Positions 45,337 through 57,250 of a stretch of DNA of 64,000 nt are shown here, piece by piece. How positions within the stretch are numbered: position 1 is the stretch's first letter; every line of letters starts with the position of its first letter. The position numbers and the translations under genes are program-made. Under the pieces are notes generated by a model. It had not been told where the DNA came from. It ran no database searches and worked only from the letters and a program-made list of their open reading frames with translations. Source of the DNA: Takakia lepidozioides (taxonomy: Eukaryota; Streptophyta; Takakiopsida; Takakiales; Takakiaceae); NCBI GenBank assembly GCA_030704615.1, contig CM060732.1:36065053-36129052 (forward strand), written 5' to 3'.

Positions 45337-46830
45337 TAACAAGGCTTGGAGGGAAGCTAATAATCTGGCTGCTGCCTATGCGAAGTTGGTTGAACCTCAG
45401 GCGAAGCGCATGGAGGCTTTACAATAACAGTTAGAAGTGTACAAGCTAAGAGAGGAGCAAACTCTCAGGAGAACCACAAGCAACTTGGTGGATAACAGCC
45501 TTATGCAGGTCTGGTTAGCACAAGGGCCAGTAGAGGGCAAAGCACCACGAAAGCTCACCCAAAGCGAGATGAATGAGCTCAGGCTGCAGGTGCAGAACAT
45601 TGCCACAACTACTATAGACAATGTCTATAGTAGGATAGCAGAGTTACAAGAGGATGTAGACTGCAGACTCAAGTGGAGGACCTCACTTCAAACATCGACA
45701 AAAGAGTCTATATCCCTCAGGAACAGCTAATGGTTTCTTATTTACAAGCCAGAACTTTGGCTTTTCAGTCTTCACAGGAGGTGCAGGAGATGCCAATGAT
45801 ACAAGAGCCAGTACCACCACCACCACAACAAGTCACTGTACCAGTAGCTGAACCTATGGTTACTACAACCACACCACAGCCACCACAGACTGAGGTATGG
45901 GGCAATGCTGCTTTTAACCCACCTAAAACTCCAGCTGCAAGGGAGTACAGTAGGGCTATGATTATGCCCTTCAACCAAATTCCCATCATGTTGGATTTGG
46001 CTTGGAAAGAATTTAGTCCTCCGCAGTCATTCGCACATTACTACCAAATCATGCGTATTTGGCTGCCAGTGGCAACTAGGACTAAAGTTCTTCCGAACAA
46101 TCGACATATTGAAGATCATCACTTTGCACAATACTGGCACGAGGCAGGTACCATGTTGAGGGAATTGATTGCTTTCCAGGTTGTACATGGACTCATTTAT
46201 ACCAAGACCAAGGAGGTAGCAAGTATTGTCATGGGATGCGGGTTATACTACGCTGCTTGTTTTCTGGTACGTTACCACATTGAACAACAAAAGATGCAAA
46301 CACGCTTTCTGAGTTATTCCAGTGGAGATCATTGGGTATTACCTTCGGTGCCACCTCATATGTACCTATATGACCCAAAAGTTATGATGCAAAAGGATTC
46401 TCAAATTCGTTCATGGTTTCAAGCGGCCTGGAACAATTTGTCAACACAGAAATTCGGCATTGATGATATTTTCTATAAGGGACATGTGGCATGGAAATAC
46501 TTGCACGCTGCACCAGTAATTGGTACCCCACTCACCTGGACAGACAAGGAGCTCAGTGTCTACACCAATTTTGCTGTTCAGCGGTTACACCAAGTTGTAA
46601 AATATAAACTTCCAGACATGGTAGGACAGCATTGTATGCCCCAGATGATTCCACAAAAAGTTCGAAAATTAAAACACCTGAGAGGTGATGAGGATTCTGA
46701 TACAACTGTTTCTACACCGAATTCTTTTGACATGGGAGAAGACTATGCAATTCAGATGGCGGAGAAGAAGAGACGGGGGGAGGAGAGGGAGCGAATCTAT
46801 TGGGCCTACAAAAAACCTGATGATATATGA
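45337..46830 (+). pseudogene. Unidentified coiled-coil ORF downstream of the gypsy relic
   Basis: The plus strand reads NNLAAAYAKLVEPQAKRMEA, a TAA near 45424, then QLEVYKLREEQTLRRTTSN, all helical and coiled-coil-like. Near 45660 the reading shifts frame and continues open as a long frame to the TGA at 46828-46830. That part contains a Pro-rich linker (EPVPPPPQQVTVPVAEP) and a globular region (NRHIEDHHFAQYWHEAGTML, SGDHWVLPSVPPHMYLYDPK) with a charged tail. I do not recognise the family. Position suggests another retroelement-linked protein, perhaps of the same kind as the 231-codon ORF. Nothing ties it to integrase or envelope functions. Confidence 0.45.
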
Positions 46831-46994
46831 ATTAATTATTTCGAGGCATTACAAAAATCAATGGCTAGTGTGATGGTAAAGAGCAACTTGTGATGAATGT
46901 GAGGTTTGGAGTTCAAATCTTGGTAGGTGACATTGTGGCGGTAATGTGTGTTAATTATAAATATATATTTTGTTTGAGGAGGGTTTGAAGGTTG

Positions 46995-47448
46995 GAGTTC
47001 GCCTCTTGGAGTCCGTTGTTGGTTAGTCCGCTCGTCAATTGCTAGTCTGCTGGTGAGTCCGCTCGCCAGTCTGCCGGACTGAGTTTGCCGCTCGCCAATC
47101 GCCAGTCCGCCGGTCAGTCCGCTCGCCACTCGCGAGTGTGCCGGTCGGTCCGCTCGCCAATCCGCTGGTCAGTCCGCTCGCCAGTTGGAGTCAGTCTATT
47201 GAGGGTTTGGCCAATCCGCTAGAAGGTCCGCCGCCGTTAAAGAACTAGGACTTAGAAAAAATTCAGAATCTAGAGCCCTGGGTTTGGCCAATCCGCTAGA
47301 AGGTCCGCCGCCGTTAAAGAACTAGGACTTAGAAAAAATTCAGAATCTAGAGCCCTGAAGGGGGGTGGGTTCATGAGCTCACCCCATGGGCCGTACTGGC
47401 GGGGCCCATAGGTGCATTCAAGTCCCAATTATTAAAAAATGAGAGGCA
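46995..47448. mobile_element. MULE-end-like fragment with AGTCYG-rich body
   Basis: The right edge, CAAGTCCCAATTATTAAAAA then ATGAGAGGC, resembles the right end of the 10.2-kb MULE (GAAGACCCTATTATCTTAAA then ATGAGAGGC), and CCCATAGGTGCATTCAAG echoes CCCATTGAAG. The left part is built of AGTCCGCTCGCCAGTC-like units, the same low-complexity type as in the MULE ends. A partner left end was not found. It is likely a related, non-coding or deleted element. Confidence 0.45.
47203..47356. repeat. Perfect 77-bp tandem duplication
   Basis: The unit 47203-47279, starting GGGTTTGGCCAATCCGCTAG and ending TCAGAATCTAGAGCCCT, is repeated without any difference at 47280-47356. The identity shows that the event is recent, or that this is an assembly artefact. 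Confidence 0.9.
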
Positions 47449-49860
47449 TACATATATAATATAATATATTAACATGACATAAATTCTTATACATATAATA
47501 CATAGTAATAAGTTAATAAGTACACATTACACTCAGCAGTTCAATTAGAATTGTCCATTTGCAGCTGAGGTGAATTGTTAAAAAATTGATTTAAAAATTT
47601 GAATTGTCAGTTGCGCAATCAATGTATAAAGCGAGGTAGTGTGTTTGTTTGTTTGTTTTGTAGCGTTGAGATCTCCCAAAACGCGGGGCTAGCCCTAGTG
47701 CTTGGTACCGTTGGAAAGCCCTCGATGAGGAGGGGTGCACCGACTTGGTCTCATAATTTTTGGACATGAGGTGTGGAAGATATGGAGTTTCAAGTACTTT
47801 TGGTCGCTGGAAATTCGTGCTTGGAACAATGATTGGACATATTATTACTCAATAAACTCATGGAGCAAAATAAATTGGTTTTTTCAATATATGATTGTAT
47901 ATATATAGGTATTAATATAAACTTCTAACTCTTTCACCAAATTCCAATCTCTAAATCACATGACATTTTTGTTCATGTTTACAATATTCTTTAAACATTA
48001 GTTCATTCATGTACCACACATTCTTTGTAACTAACAAAACATCTAACTTCATTTTAGTATATCGATTTCAATTCTTCATACATGGCCTCGACATAGGAGA
48101 TGCACTTGGCTACATAGGGGATTGCACTTGGACTTCGACTGGACACTTGGGCCAACGGCACAGACGACCCTAGTTCAATTGAACTAGGCATGTGTTTTTG
48201 ATAATTCAATTGAAAGTGTTGCGCAATTCAATTGAGCTGCGCCTGTGTTTTCGGTAATTCAATTGAATTGTGCGGTATGTGTAAACGCATTGCAAATCAT
48301 TGCCTTTTTGAGATCCCCTGTCGGTTATGGACATTGGTGCGACAGCATTGAGATTATATGCCCCCACTGCGGGCGAATGACGAGCGGCCAAGTAGCTAAA
48401 GGGGGCTCACAGACATTAGACTCCAAGGGCCCAATTGTCACATTATTTGTGGGGTGACAAGCTCTTGCTTCCAGTGAAGGGCCCAAGTTGATGTGAATAT
48501 ATCAAAGGGGAAGAACGTGGTCACTTTCGTGCTGAGCATGCCCACCTGGGGCCGGGTCCGTCGTGAGAGCGCAGTGCCGAGAAAGGTGAAGGTGAAGGTG
48601 TGGGCCACCGAAAAACAGCGAAAAGGATGGAAACTCTGGTCAACAACCTGAAGGAACAAGTCTTCCGGACTGAGAAACACCCGAGTCAGTAGAGATGAGA
48701 GGTAAAAGATCAACAAGCTAACAATCACGTGCTGATGATCGGTGTAGGTACATACAGATGATCAGGCTTTGGCAGAAATCAGAGTGCCTGCCATCATTTA
48801 CTCTCGACACCTAGGTACTCTCAAATCTGGATTTTTCCGTGAAGTGAGCTGCTTACGCCACGATGAACGCTCCCCCAACAAGGAGAAAAAGGAAGAGAGA
48901 GTTAAGACATTCCCACGAGGGTATCTTCCTCAGAATCGGTATGATGATGCGAGTGATGACGAGGAAGTGATGTGTGGTGACATACGGTGCTGACAGGAAC
49001 ATTGGAGGTTGAAGTCGGAGCTGCACGGACGAGGTCATGCTGACGTTTGGAACTGATGCGCGGAGGCCTATCTTATTGCACGTTTCCTTTGAAGCGCCGC
49101 CCATCCCGAGATGGCCGTCACTTGAAGCTTCTGCACCGGTTTTCCACCTAGGCCTCCCTGCCTCAAGATTTTCCCAACGCAAGATCCCTTGTTGTGCACG
49201 ATTCTACCACGGTCCTAACCGGCAGACTTTTCTAAGGACTCCTTGGGGCTATCTCTCTCGTTTCTCGACTCCATATTTAGTTTCTCTCTCTCTCTCTCTC
49301 TCTGCCCCTCCTCTGTGGGAAGACATTAGGTACCAGCTTGCACTGCATATACCTTCTGTGCATGTAAATGTTTTCGGCCAAGCTCTTTGGTCCCAATCGC
49401 AACCCTTGACGAGTCTTTCAGGTGTCCAGAAGCTTTAATTTGCCAGCTTTCTTTCCTTGGGAGGAGTCGAGTGATCTGGTGCTGTGTGAGTGTAAGATTG
49501 CAGAATTTCTGTGCAGGCAGATGAGTTAATGTCGAATTCTGCTCCAAGCTGTTGTGTTTAGTGCTCATTACGGCAGTTGGTAGTGGATTCTATTTTACGT
49601 CCATACAGTGTCTATATCTTAGGAAAACTCATACATTCCAGGTAAACGAAGGGAAAGCATGGGATGAGGCATTGACAACATACGGATCCCAACGTAGCCC
49701 AGCCGGAAGCAGGTGCACTAGCTAAGAGTGACTGACCCCATTTCTCAGTCGGGCCACCTGCACACAATCAACCTCAATCCCCTGCGGAGGGTTACAACCT
49801 CTAATATTTGACGACAAGCAGCTCAGCACTAGACACTCATTGAATTCAGGCACCTATCAA
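47449..49860. other. Gene-free stretch and presumed MYB promoter/5' UTR
   Basis: No exons were recognised. AATTCAATTGA-type units recur near 48173-48265, and a CT microsatellite lies at about 49278-49304. The last part should hold the MYB leader, since the ATG at 49861 gives the family-typical MGRSPCC start. Confidence 0.4.
49278..49304 (+). repeat. CT microsatellite
   Basis: About thirteen TC dinucleotides in a row, some 560 bp before the MYB start codon. CT tracts are common in plant leaders and promoters, but no role is shown here. Confidence 0.8.
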
Positions 49861-51800
49861 ATGGGTCGAAGCCCCTGCTGCAAAAAGTTTGCGGTAAATA
49901 AGGGACCTTGGACTGAAGCCGAGGACGCGCTGCTGGCTTCCCACATTAGAACTCATGGGGAAGGCTGCTGGCGAACTCTCCCTAAGGCAGCAGGTATTTC
50001 CTCACTTTAGAAGTAAATTTCATGATATGGCAGGTGCCCACTTGTTCCCAGATGCTTAAGGCCAGCTCATATTTGGTCCCAATGCATGCATACATACCTT
50101 ACAGATAATCTGATGGCTATTACAGGGCTCATGCGATGCGGAAAGAGCTGTAGGTTGCGATGGATCAATTATCTTCGTCCTGACCTCAAGCGAGGCAACA
50201 TTTCCCCCGATGAGGATGATTTGATCATTCAGTTGCATGCTCTTCTCGGAAACAGGTGTGTCACGCTAATCTCACACAGTTGGTGTGCTCTAATTTTTCA
50301 CTCGGTATACTACTGATCATTGAGCTGTGTCATCTAGATAGATATTCCTGCCATAAGCTGCAACTGATATTGATGATTTCACCTGCCAAAAACTAGCATT
50401 CAAGAAATCTTGCTGTATCAGTGACGAGGATTTGGGATGGTTTGGGATACCGGTTTAGCGTGATCCTGTTATTTATAAGGTTATGATTCGTGTGCTGCAG
50501 GTGGTCACTAATCGCTGGCCGCCTGCCTGGCCGCACTGACAATGAGATTAAAAACTACTGGAATACCCATCTGAAGAAAAAGTTGTGCAGCATGGGCATG
50601 GATCCGTCCAACCATAAACCGTTCACACCTTACTACAATTCGAAGCAGCTGGTTCCCGACTTGCAACGACAAATCCCTGAGGGAGATAGTGGGGGATGCA
50701 ACTCTGACATCAGCAGTCCACAACAAAGTTACCTTGCAGAGCATGCGGAAGACGATGTGCGCCCAGAAGCTGCCACTGCGGTTGCACCTTTCAGCAATGT
50801 GGCCACCATAGACAGCGAAAATTACTTGGAGTCAACAGAAGACTGTGAGGTTCCAATGCAACTGAATGAGGAGTCAAGTCCAGACTCAACGCTTGACGAG
50901 GGTGACATGGAAAAACCATCAGACCAACCCAGCTCTCCAATTAGTGTTCTCTCAGAATGTGAAAACTATGGTTCTGAAGAGTGGGATCACAACAACATTA
51001 AACGCATTGTGCGTCCAGGACGACATCATCGAGATTCAAGTACCAAGTTAGTTGTTGCAACAGAAATGTTAACCCCCTCTCTCAACTCTTTCTCAACCAT
51101 ATCAAGTTCTGCCGGCAGTTTTGCACATCCACTGTCCCCTCAATCACAGTGTGTTAACCAGGCTTGCAGTTCCCCGGCAGCCGAAGCACTACAGGAGTTT
51201 TGCAGCAGATCATGTTCCTCAACAGTCAGTACAACGACCACAGATTCTACGATCGAACCTGGAAGTTCTCCGAGTCTATCAGAGCACGACTGTATGCAGG
51301 AGAGTGAATCTGTGTGGAGCTCAATCGATGCTGCTCTAGAATTAAGTGTGCCTCGAGACGAAGATGGTCTTGTAAAGTTGCAGGATTTCTTTTATGCCAA
51401 TCAACAATCTATTAGGATTAGTTCTCCACTATATAGTAGCGGTTTCAACACAAGATTAGATTGGCAAGAGGGCCTGAATGTGGGGATCCGAACAATGAGC
51501 CCTTTTGCTATTAACGAACTTGGCGCCTTGTCCTATGATGCTGATGATAACAACAAATCTATCTATAACCCAGCTAGTGAAGGTAGTAAAGTAGAAAACT
51601 CCTCTTACACTCCCGTGGATCACGCAAGCAACAATGCAAGGTCTTCGGTAGAAAACTTCAGTTTTGATATGTGGCATGAGTATCACCAAGAAAACACTAC
51701 GAGCGCTCCACCTTTAGGACTGGATATTCCAGTGTCCTACCATGGGTCACCAGCTATAGCACCTCTCTTGAGTGCTGATCTATGGGATTTGATAAGATGA
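49861..51800 (+). CDS. R2R3-MYB transcription factor
   Basis: Three exons, 49861-49993, 50126-50255 and 50501-51800, join in frame into 520 residues. The first 115 or so residues are a classic R2R3 domain: MGRSPCC, R2 with regularly spaced Trp ([39 protein letters not shown]) and R3 ([43 protein letters not shown]). As usual, the first Trp of R3 is replaced (Ile here). The intron positions inside the two repeats are those of most plant R2R3-MYBs. The remaining 400 residues are Ser- and acid-rich, probably an activation region, with no subgroup motif I recognise. The bHLH-interaction signature in R3 is incomplete (Gln in place of the usual Arg/Lys), so partnership with bHLH proteins is doubtful. 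It binds DNA in the nucleus; its targets cannot be inferred. Confidence 0.93.
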
Positions 51801-53290
51801 CATCCATAGAGCAACGATATAGGTAGTTGTCCCTGGAGATTCCTCATAGATAGCTACAATTGAGATTCAACACAATTGTAGTGCTCACTGCCTCATCCTT
51901 TTGAATCTTTTTCGCCTCAGGCTGACGACCTTCCCAAACTGTGTGCTTTGAATGCTGCTGCACATGATGTTTTAGTATGTACATGATAAATTCAAGTTTC
52001 TTTCAAGCTAGTCTTGTATCAACATTTTGTTGTCAAATGTACCCAGCATATATAATAAAATATCCATGCCCTTGAACATTGTGTTTGCATGTGTTTCTTC
52101 TTCATACAGTGACCAAGTTATGGCCTTCGCTTTCACCAAAACACTACCACTGTTTGTTAAAGAAAAGTCAAGAGACAAATCGTAAATTCTCATACCTTTG
52201 TGATGCATCATTGTCTCCAGCTAGGCTAGTTCATCAAAGTGTGTACACTTCCATCCTAGAGAATCTACAGATGTGGGGGCCCCGTTCCTGTGTAAGCCTC
52301 AAATTCTTCTTCTTAACTTCGGTCACGTTGGCGTTATAGATATATATGTATGTGGAATTCGCTCGGAATTCGTTTTTCAGCTTTGATCTTGCATTTCTGA
52401 TTAGTGCAGGATGCAACAGCACTTCGTGCATTGTGTACGGTTTTCCTCCTTATGGGTTTCCCAATGCTGAGAGGTTTGTCCCTCCTGCAACTATGGGTGT
52501 TGCATTTATGAGGATATTTTCTTAGTTGTGGTTCAGCTCACGGAGCTCGGGTTCTTGTGGGGGCCAAAGCATCACTCACGTATGGGATGCATGATTGTGT
52601 CTCTCTTACTGTCTCATAGTTCATGGAAGTCTGTACACTTCCATCCCTAATCATGTAGAGATGCTATACGTTTTGATTCTTTGGCATACAGGTAATTCCA
52701 TGGCAGCGTGCTTCAATCTGGCCTGTTCAGCTGCGAAGTTAGGCAATCTAAGGCATGTGTTGTGCGGCATGGGTGGTATAAAGTTAAGCCCTGATCATGA
52801 GTTGAGGGTCTACAGGGCTGCAGCTGCACTTTTGGTGTACTGGAAGTGCAGTCATATGTCCAAGGTGGAAGGGTTCTTATCAACGTCTTTGCAAGTCCAC
52901 AATTGGGTTTCTAACTAAGATTGTGGATAAAAGAAGAACACATGGTGTGGTGTTGGTCGACTTCGTGGAGAGGGACATGTGATGGCCCATAATCAACTTC
53001 TTCATGTTTCTCCTGATGAATTGATGGTGCCGCCATCTGTTATGTATAGAGCGGTGGAAGGCTACTGTAACTTTCTACTCTAGTATACCGTTGCAGATAC
53101 TCTTAATTAGGGAGTGACGTTGATCCCTGCAACTTAGATATGCCTACCTGGCTGCGGACCTGTGGAGCCTTGACGCGTGTTGATGACTTGGATATGACTT
53201 GAGTAAAAGGTTTCGAAATTGAGGAGGTATTTTGGGGGGGGTTCAACTCCTGTGTACATGGTGGTGTGTAGATGGCTGTACGAGAGAGGA
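51801..53290. other. MYB 3' flank; no gene recognised
   Basis: This is presumed 3' UTR and spacer. A 107-codon open frame at 52595-52918 has no domain or splice context that supports it. Confidence 0.4.
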
Positions 53291-53652
53291 TGAGTGATGG
53301 ATGTGGAGAGGCTGTACAGGTTCTCTGCATAGCTGAACTAAGGCTGTGGAGCGTCCTCTATGTGTGTTCCCCTCCTCGTCGCGTGGCTGGCCTTACCGAG
53401 CTACATTCCCCTTATACTAACGCACTCGGAGAGGAAGGCGAACCCTAGCCCTAAGCATGTTTTGAGCATCACAGACAACTGACTCATGTTGGCACGGAGG
53501 TCCATGGACGGTCTTGTTCTCCTCCCCATTGAGCTCCTCAACTCTACTCTCATCATCGAGTACACATCTGTAGACTCAAGGACAAAGATTGGAAGTGGAG
53601 GTCGGAGAGACGAGGAAGGCAGATGTGGCGTCAAGGCCCAGAGAGACCAGAG
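53291..53652. repeat. Dispersed repeat of about 0.36-0.4 kb, copy 1
   Basis: From TGAGTGATGG to CGTCAAGGCCCAGA this segment is highly similar to 59140-59542 in the same orientation. Landmarks are GCGTGGCTGGCCTTACCGAG, CTACATTCCCCTTATACTAA, CGCACTCGGAGAGGAAGG and CTCCTCCCCATTGAGCTCCT. It lacks a stretch of about 35 bp present in copy 2. The open frames on the minus strand are conserved between copies only as far as the repeat is. Type unknown. Confidence 0.8.
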
Positions 53653-53658
53653 ACCAGG

Positions 53659-54112
53659 CAAAACAGGCTGAAATAGGTCGAAGAAGAAGGTGCCCTCACC
53701 ACATTGTCCTTGACCTTGTGTCATGACCCGTGGAGGATTTGACCGACCATCAACCCAAGAAAGACCTCTTGTGTGTGCTGCTTGTGTCTGTAGTCAGGTA
53801 ATGTTGGATTGGTCTGTGAGAACCACCACGGTGCAGCTGAGCAGGCAGAGATTGAAACACGGCCTGCTAAGACCAAGCTGACTCTCCCAAGAACCTTGTA
53901 AGCCCACATTTGCAGGATGGACAAACTTCTTCACATCGTACATTAAGAAAAGCCATACCTTGCGATTGCGGTTGTGCCACCATCGTGAAGGATCTTTAGA
54001 ATACTCATGCCAGATCTGCTTCGTGCTGCAAATTAAGGGCCGAGTCTGATGAGAGGGCAAAACAGGCTGAAATAGGTCGAAGAGGAAGGTGCCTTAGTCA
54101 CCACATTGTCCT
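53659..54112. repeat. Short duplicated phrase (about 50 bp, two copies)
   Basis: AAAACAGGCTGAAATAGGTC followed by GAAGAAGAAGGTGCC or GAAGAGGAAGGTGCC, then CACCACATTGTCCT, occurs at about 53659-53709 and again at 54058-54112. The first copy immediately follows the dispersed repeat. Confidence 0.7.
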
Positions 54113-54939
54113 AGAGTTCCTGCTATCACGATGCTTTGGCACTAGAAGACGCAGACCCCAAAAAACATTAAGTCCTAGCCTTGCACACTGCCACCTAGCA
54201 ACCCTAAATGCACTCAGTCATTCATCCATGTCCTCTTGTCATTCATCCATGTCTTGACCTTGCATCATGCATAATAGTCAGAGTCATGAAGTCATATGTG
54301 CGTCTAGCCATGTGCACACATCATTCGGGTATAGTGGTGTCCGTGACTAGTAGCTGTTATATCCGCAATGTCAATATTTGTGGTCAAACATGTTTGACCT
54401 ATGTTGAGCAGAGTGTGGAGTCATACAGTCGCATATACGACTTCCCCAGATCTACGTGTCAACTGCAAAAGGCTTTCACGACTGCATATGGTATTTCGAA
54501 GACAAATCTGCCATGACTGCACACAAATGGCAGTAAGGAAAACCACAATCTGTTGTAGTGGATGAGGATGAAACATTTGAGCGCGCACCTAGACTACCCG
54601 GACTATAACGGCCCCTTTGTTTCTTGACAGTACTAGATTCAGATTGACTTCTTGGTATTTCACTCTTTGAGTAGTTCAATATAGTTAAAATGCGATGACT
54701 GCCGCTGCTTCTGTTATTGATCACTGAACCATAACGATAGTAGGTGACTCTCATAAGAAATCTATGGAGTTGTAGATAGTTCAAGTGTAGTTGGAGAAGA
54801 GGCTATGAAGTAGTGGAACAGAGAGAATAACATGTCTAAAATGTTCATATGTGTTGTTGTTGATGAAAAGCATTTGCAAAGGTTGATTAATTGCAACACA
54901 TCCCAATAGATGTGGTCACAGTTGATCACAATCCTTTAA
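54113..54939. other. Spacer before the copia relic
   Basis: No gene was recognised. TCATTCATCCATGTC is duplicated at about 54219-54254. A minus-strand open frame at 54476-54784 is Ser/Arg-rich without a recognisable domain. Confidence 0.35.
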
Positions 54940-56100
54940 CAGAATGCATATGAGAATAAGCATGTTTTATGTACAACAAAAATTCTTTGAATCCAAGATG
55001 CAGGCAGGTGACGATATCGCGAGCAACATAAGCAAAGCTGAAGCAATGGCTAGGCAACTCAACAATTTGGGCAAACACACGTCTGATTCAGCAGTGATCA
55101 CCAATATCATATGTAGCTCGTCTTCCAGCTACAAGCACATCATAGCTGCTTGGGGGCTGATAATGTCCTGAATAGAAGCAAACGATCAAAACTCTCACGA
55201 CAAGGCTTCTAAAGGGAGAAACTTTGAACAAGGTGAGGGGAAGCTTGGAAGAACATACAGATCCAGCGTTCTTCTCTATAGGCAAGAAGAAAGAAGAGTA
55301 CACAAAGAGATCTAATGCAGATCAATACATCATCGCCCTTAAGAAGCGGAAGAGATGTAACCAATGTAAGTAGATAGGGCTTTGGGCGTGCAAATGCATG
55401 AAAGATAAGCCCTACAATAATGCGAGTCAAGCAAATGTATCAACAAGTGAGACTGCGTCAACAAGTGAGACAAATGAGAGTGAAGCTTTCTCGGTTGACT
55501 TAGGATTGGTGCAGATCCAAATGTTTTGTTTGCCGACGGTGGAGCTTTAGAGCATATGATGGATAGACAAGACCGGTTCAAGAATCTGAAGGCATTCCAT
55601 AGGGATAGTGGGCAGTTCATGTTGCAGACAACCGACAACTTTGGGTTGTAGGCATTGGGATATAGATATATATCCATTACAAGATTGATGGAGAAAGGAC
55701 CAGTGGAGTGATCAAGAATGCCTTGTACGTCCCGGATCTTAAACGGAACTTGTTTTCGATGGAACAAGCTGCCGATAAGAATATCTCTACTACATACGAA
55801 AAGCAGGGATGTCAGATGCACGATCACAAAGGAAATACAGTCATGGTGGGGGTATGAGAGAACAAATTTTACCGCTTGGAAATTGAAGTTGTGTCACCTC
55901 TGTCACAAACAAATGTGGTTGTTACCTGGGATAAAGCAAGTGACGTGATTACTACCGGAGATATCAAAGAAGAACCAGCAAATGGTAGCCTACGGCTCTG
56001 GCACCACTAACTAGGGCACGTAAATCTTGGGGCAATAAAGAAGATAGATAAGGGCCAAATGGTAAGGGGCTCCACATACTTGGTGATCAAGGAGAGGGTG
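54940..56100 (+). pseudogene. Ty1/copia-type retrotransposon relic (Gag to protease/pre-integrase region)
   Basis: The plus strand contains, in order, a copia Gag piece (FFESKMQAGDDIASNISKAE, SSSSYKHIIAAW), a broken zinc-knuckle region with an internal TAG (KRCNQCK), and a protease-like piece (FADGGALEHMMDRQDRFKNL, then NALYVPDLKRNLF). A GAG-pre-integrase segment ends it (LWHH, stop, LGHVNLGAIKKIDKGQM). Several stops and frame changes separate the pieces. No RT, RNase H or LTRs follow; sequence after about 56100 is unrelated. It is an old, 5'-derived fragment. Confidence 0.75.
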
Positions 56101-56527
56101 TTTTTTGTGACGGTTGTAACACCATATTAACTAATTTTGGACTTTTGGCTTAAATCCGGACCAAACTTAATATATATTTGAATTAAAATTAATGCAAATG
56201 TTAATAATATCATGGACACTAATGTGTGATTGAACTTTGTGAAATTACAAGTGATGTCATACTTGCTTCAAAATGTGACATATAAAATTTCCATTTGACA
56301 TTGACGTGCTTGTGAAGTACTGGGAAGTCGAATGATGTAATATTACATTATGTAATCACGATAAACAAATGTGTCGAATCGAACATGGGGTAGACTTATA
56401 CTCTACCATACTCGATATAAGTTTATAGTTATTTTGATTGAATCTATCCATGTAATCATTCTATCATACGTTATCCAACAAAATTAAAAAAAACATTAAA
56501 AGATAATGATACAAATTTTACAAGAGG

Positions 56528-57250
56528 TAACATGGTAGTACAATAAGGTTTGGAGTTTAAGGAGGGTACTACACTAAGGTTTTTGGTATATGGTAAGAGG
56601 AATGGTTTAGGGTGCTAAGGGTCATGTTTAAGCTTAGGGTAAGGATTAAGGGAAGGGTAAAGGGAAGGGTAAGGGTTTAGGGTTTGGATTTAGGGTAGAA
56701 AGGGACAAACAAATATGGAAGACTCACACATGATAGTACAATAACTTGGTTTGGAGTGTAAGTAGGGTAGTACACTAACCTGATTTTTGGTATATGGTAA
56801 GAGTACTAATGGTTTAGGGTAGTAAGTGTCAGGCTTAAGCTTAGGGTAAAGATTAAGGCCAGGATAAAGGGAATGGTAAGGATTTAGGGTTTGGATTTAG
56901 GGTAGAAAGGGACAAACAAATATGGAAGACTCACACATGGTAGTACAATAACTTGGTTTGGAGTGTAAGTAGGGTAGTACACTAACCTGGTTTTTGGTAT
57001 ATGGTAAGAGTAATGGTTTAAGGTAGTAAGTGTCAGGCTTAAGCTTAGGGTAAGGATTAAGGCCAGGGTAAGGGTTTAGGATTTGGATTTATGGTAGTAC
57101 ACAAAGGTTTTTGGTATATGGTAAGAGTAATGGTTTAGGGTACTAAGGGTCCGGCTTAAGCCTATGGAAGGGTTAAGGGAAGGGTAAAAGCGAAGGGTAA
57201 GGGTTTAGGGGTGATGGTAAAGGTATAAATGGACAAACAAATATGGAAGA
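56528..57250. repeat. Tandem array of about 200-bp units with telomere-like motifs
   Basis: ATRGTAGTACAATAA begins units at about 56528, 56727 and 56935 (periods 199 and 208), followed by a shortened fourth unit from about 57086. Each unit contains GGTATATGGTAAGAG, TTAAGCTTAGGGTAA and GGGTTTAGGGTTTGGATTTA, so TTTAGGG and TTAGGG, the plant telomere-type motif, recur at a regular distance. It is not coding. Confidence 0.85.

Noticed and set aside
46860-46940. Possible tRNA-like SINE head (TAGTGTGATGG then AGTTCAAATCT)
   Set aside because: A-box and B-box each deviate, and no second copy or tail was seen in the window; too weak to call.
39260-47450. LTRs of the gypsy element
   Set aside because: No pair of long direct repeats, primer-binding site or polypurine tract could be found around gag/pol; the element is treated as a fragment.
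52595-52918. 107-codon plus-strand open frame after the MYB gene
   Set aside because: No domain and no evidence of transcription signals; probably a chance frame in 3' flank or spacer.
54476-54784. Minus-strand Ser/Arg-rich frame as a copia spacer
   Set aside because: Similarity too vague, and its orientation is opposite to the nearby copia relic.
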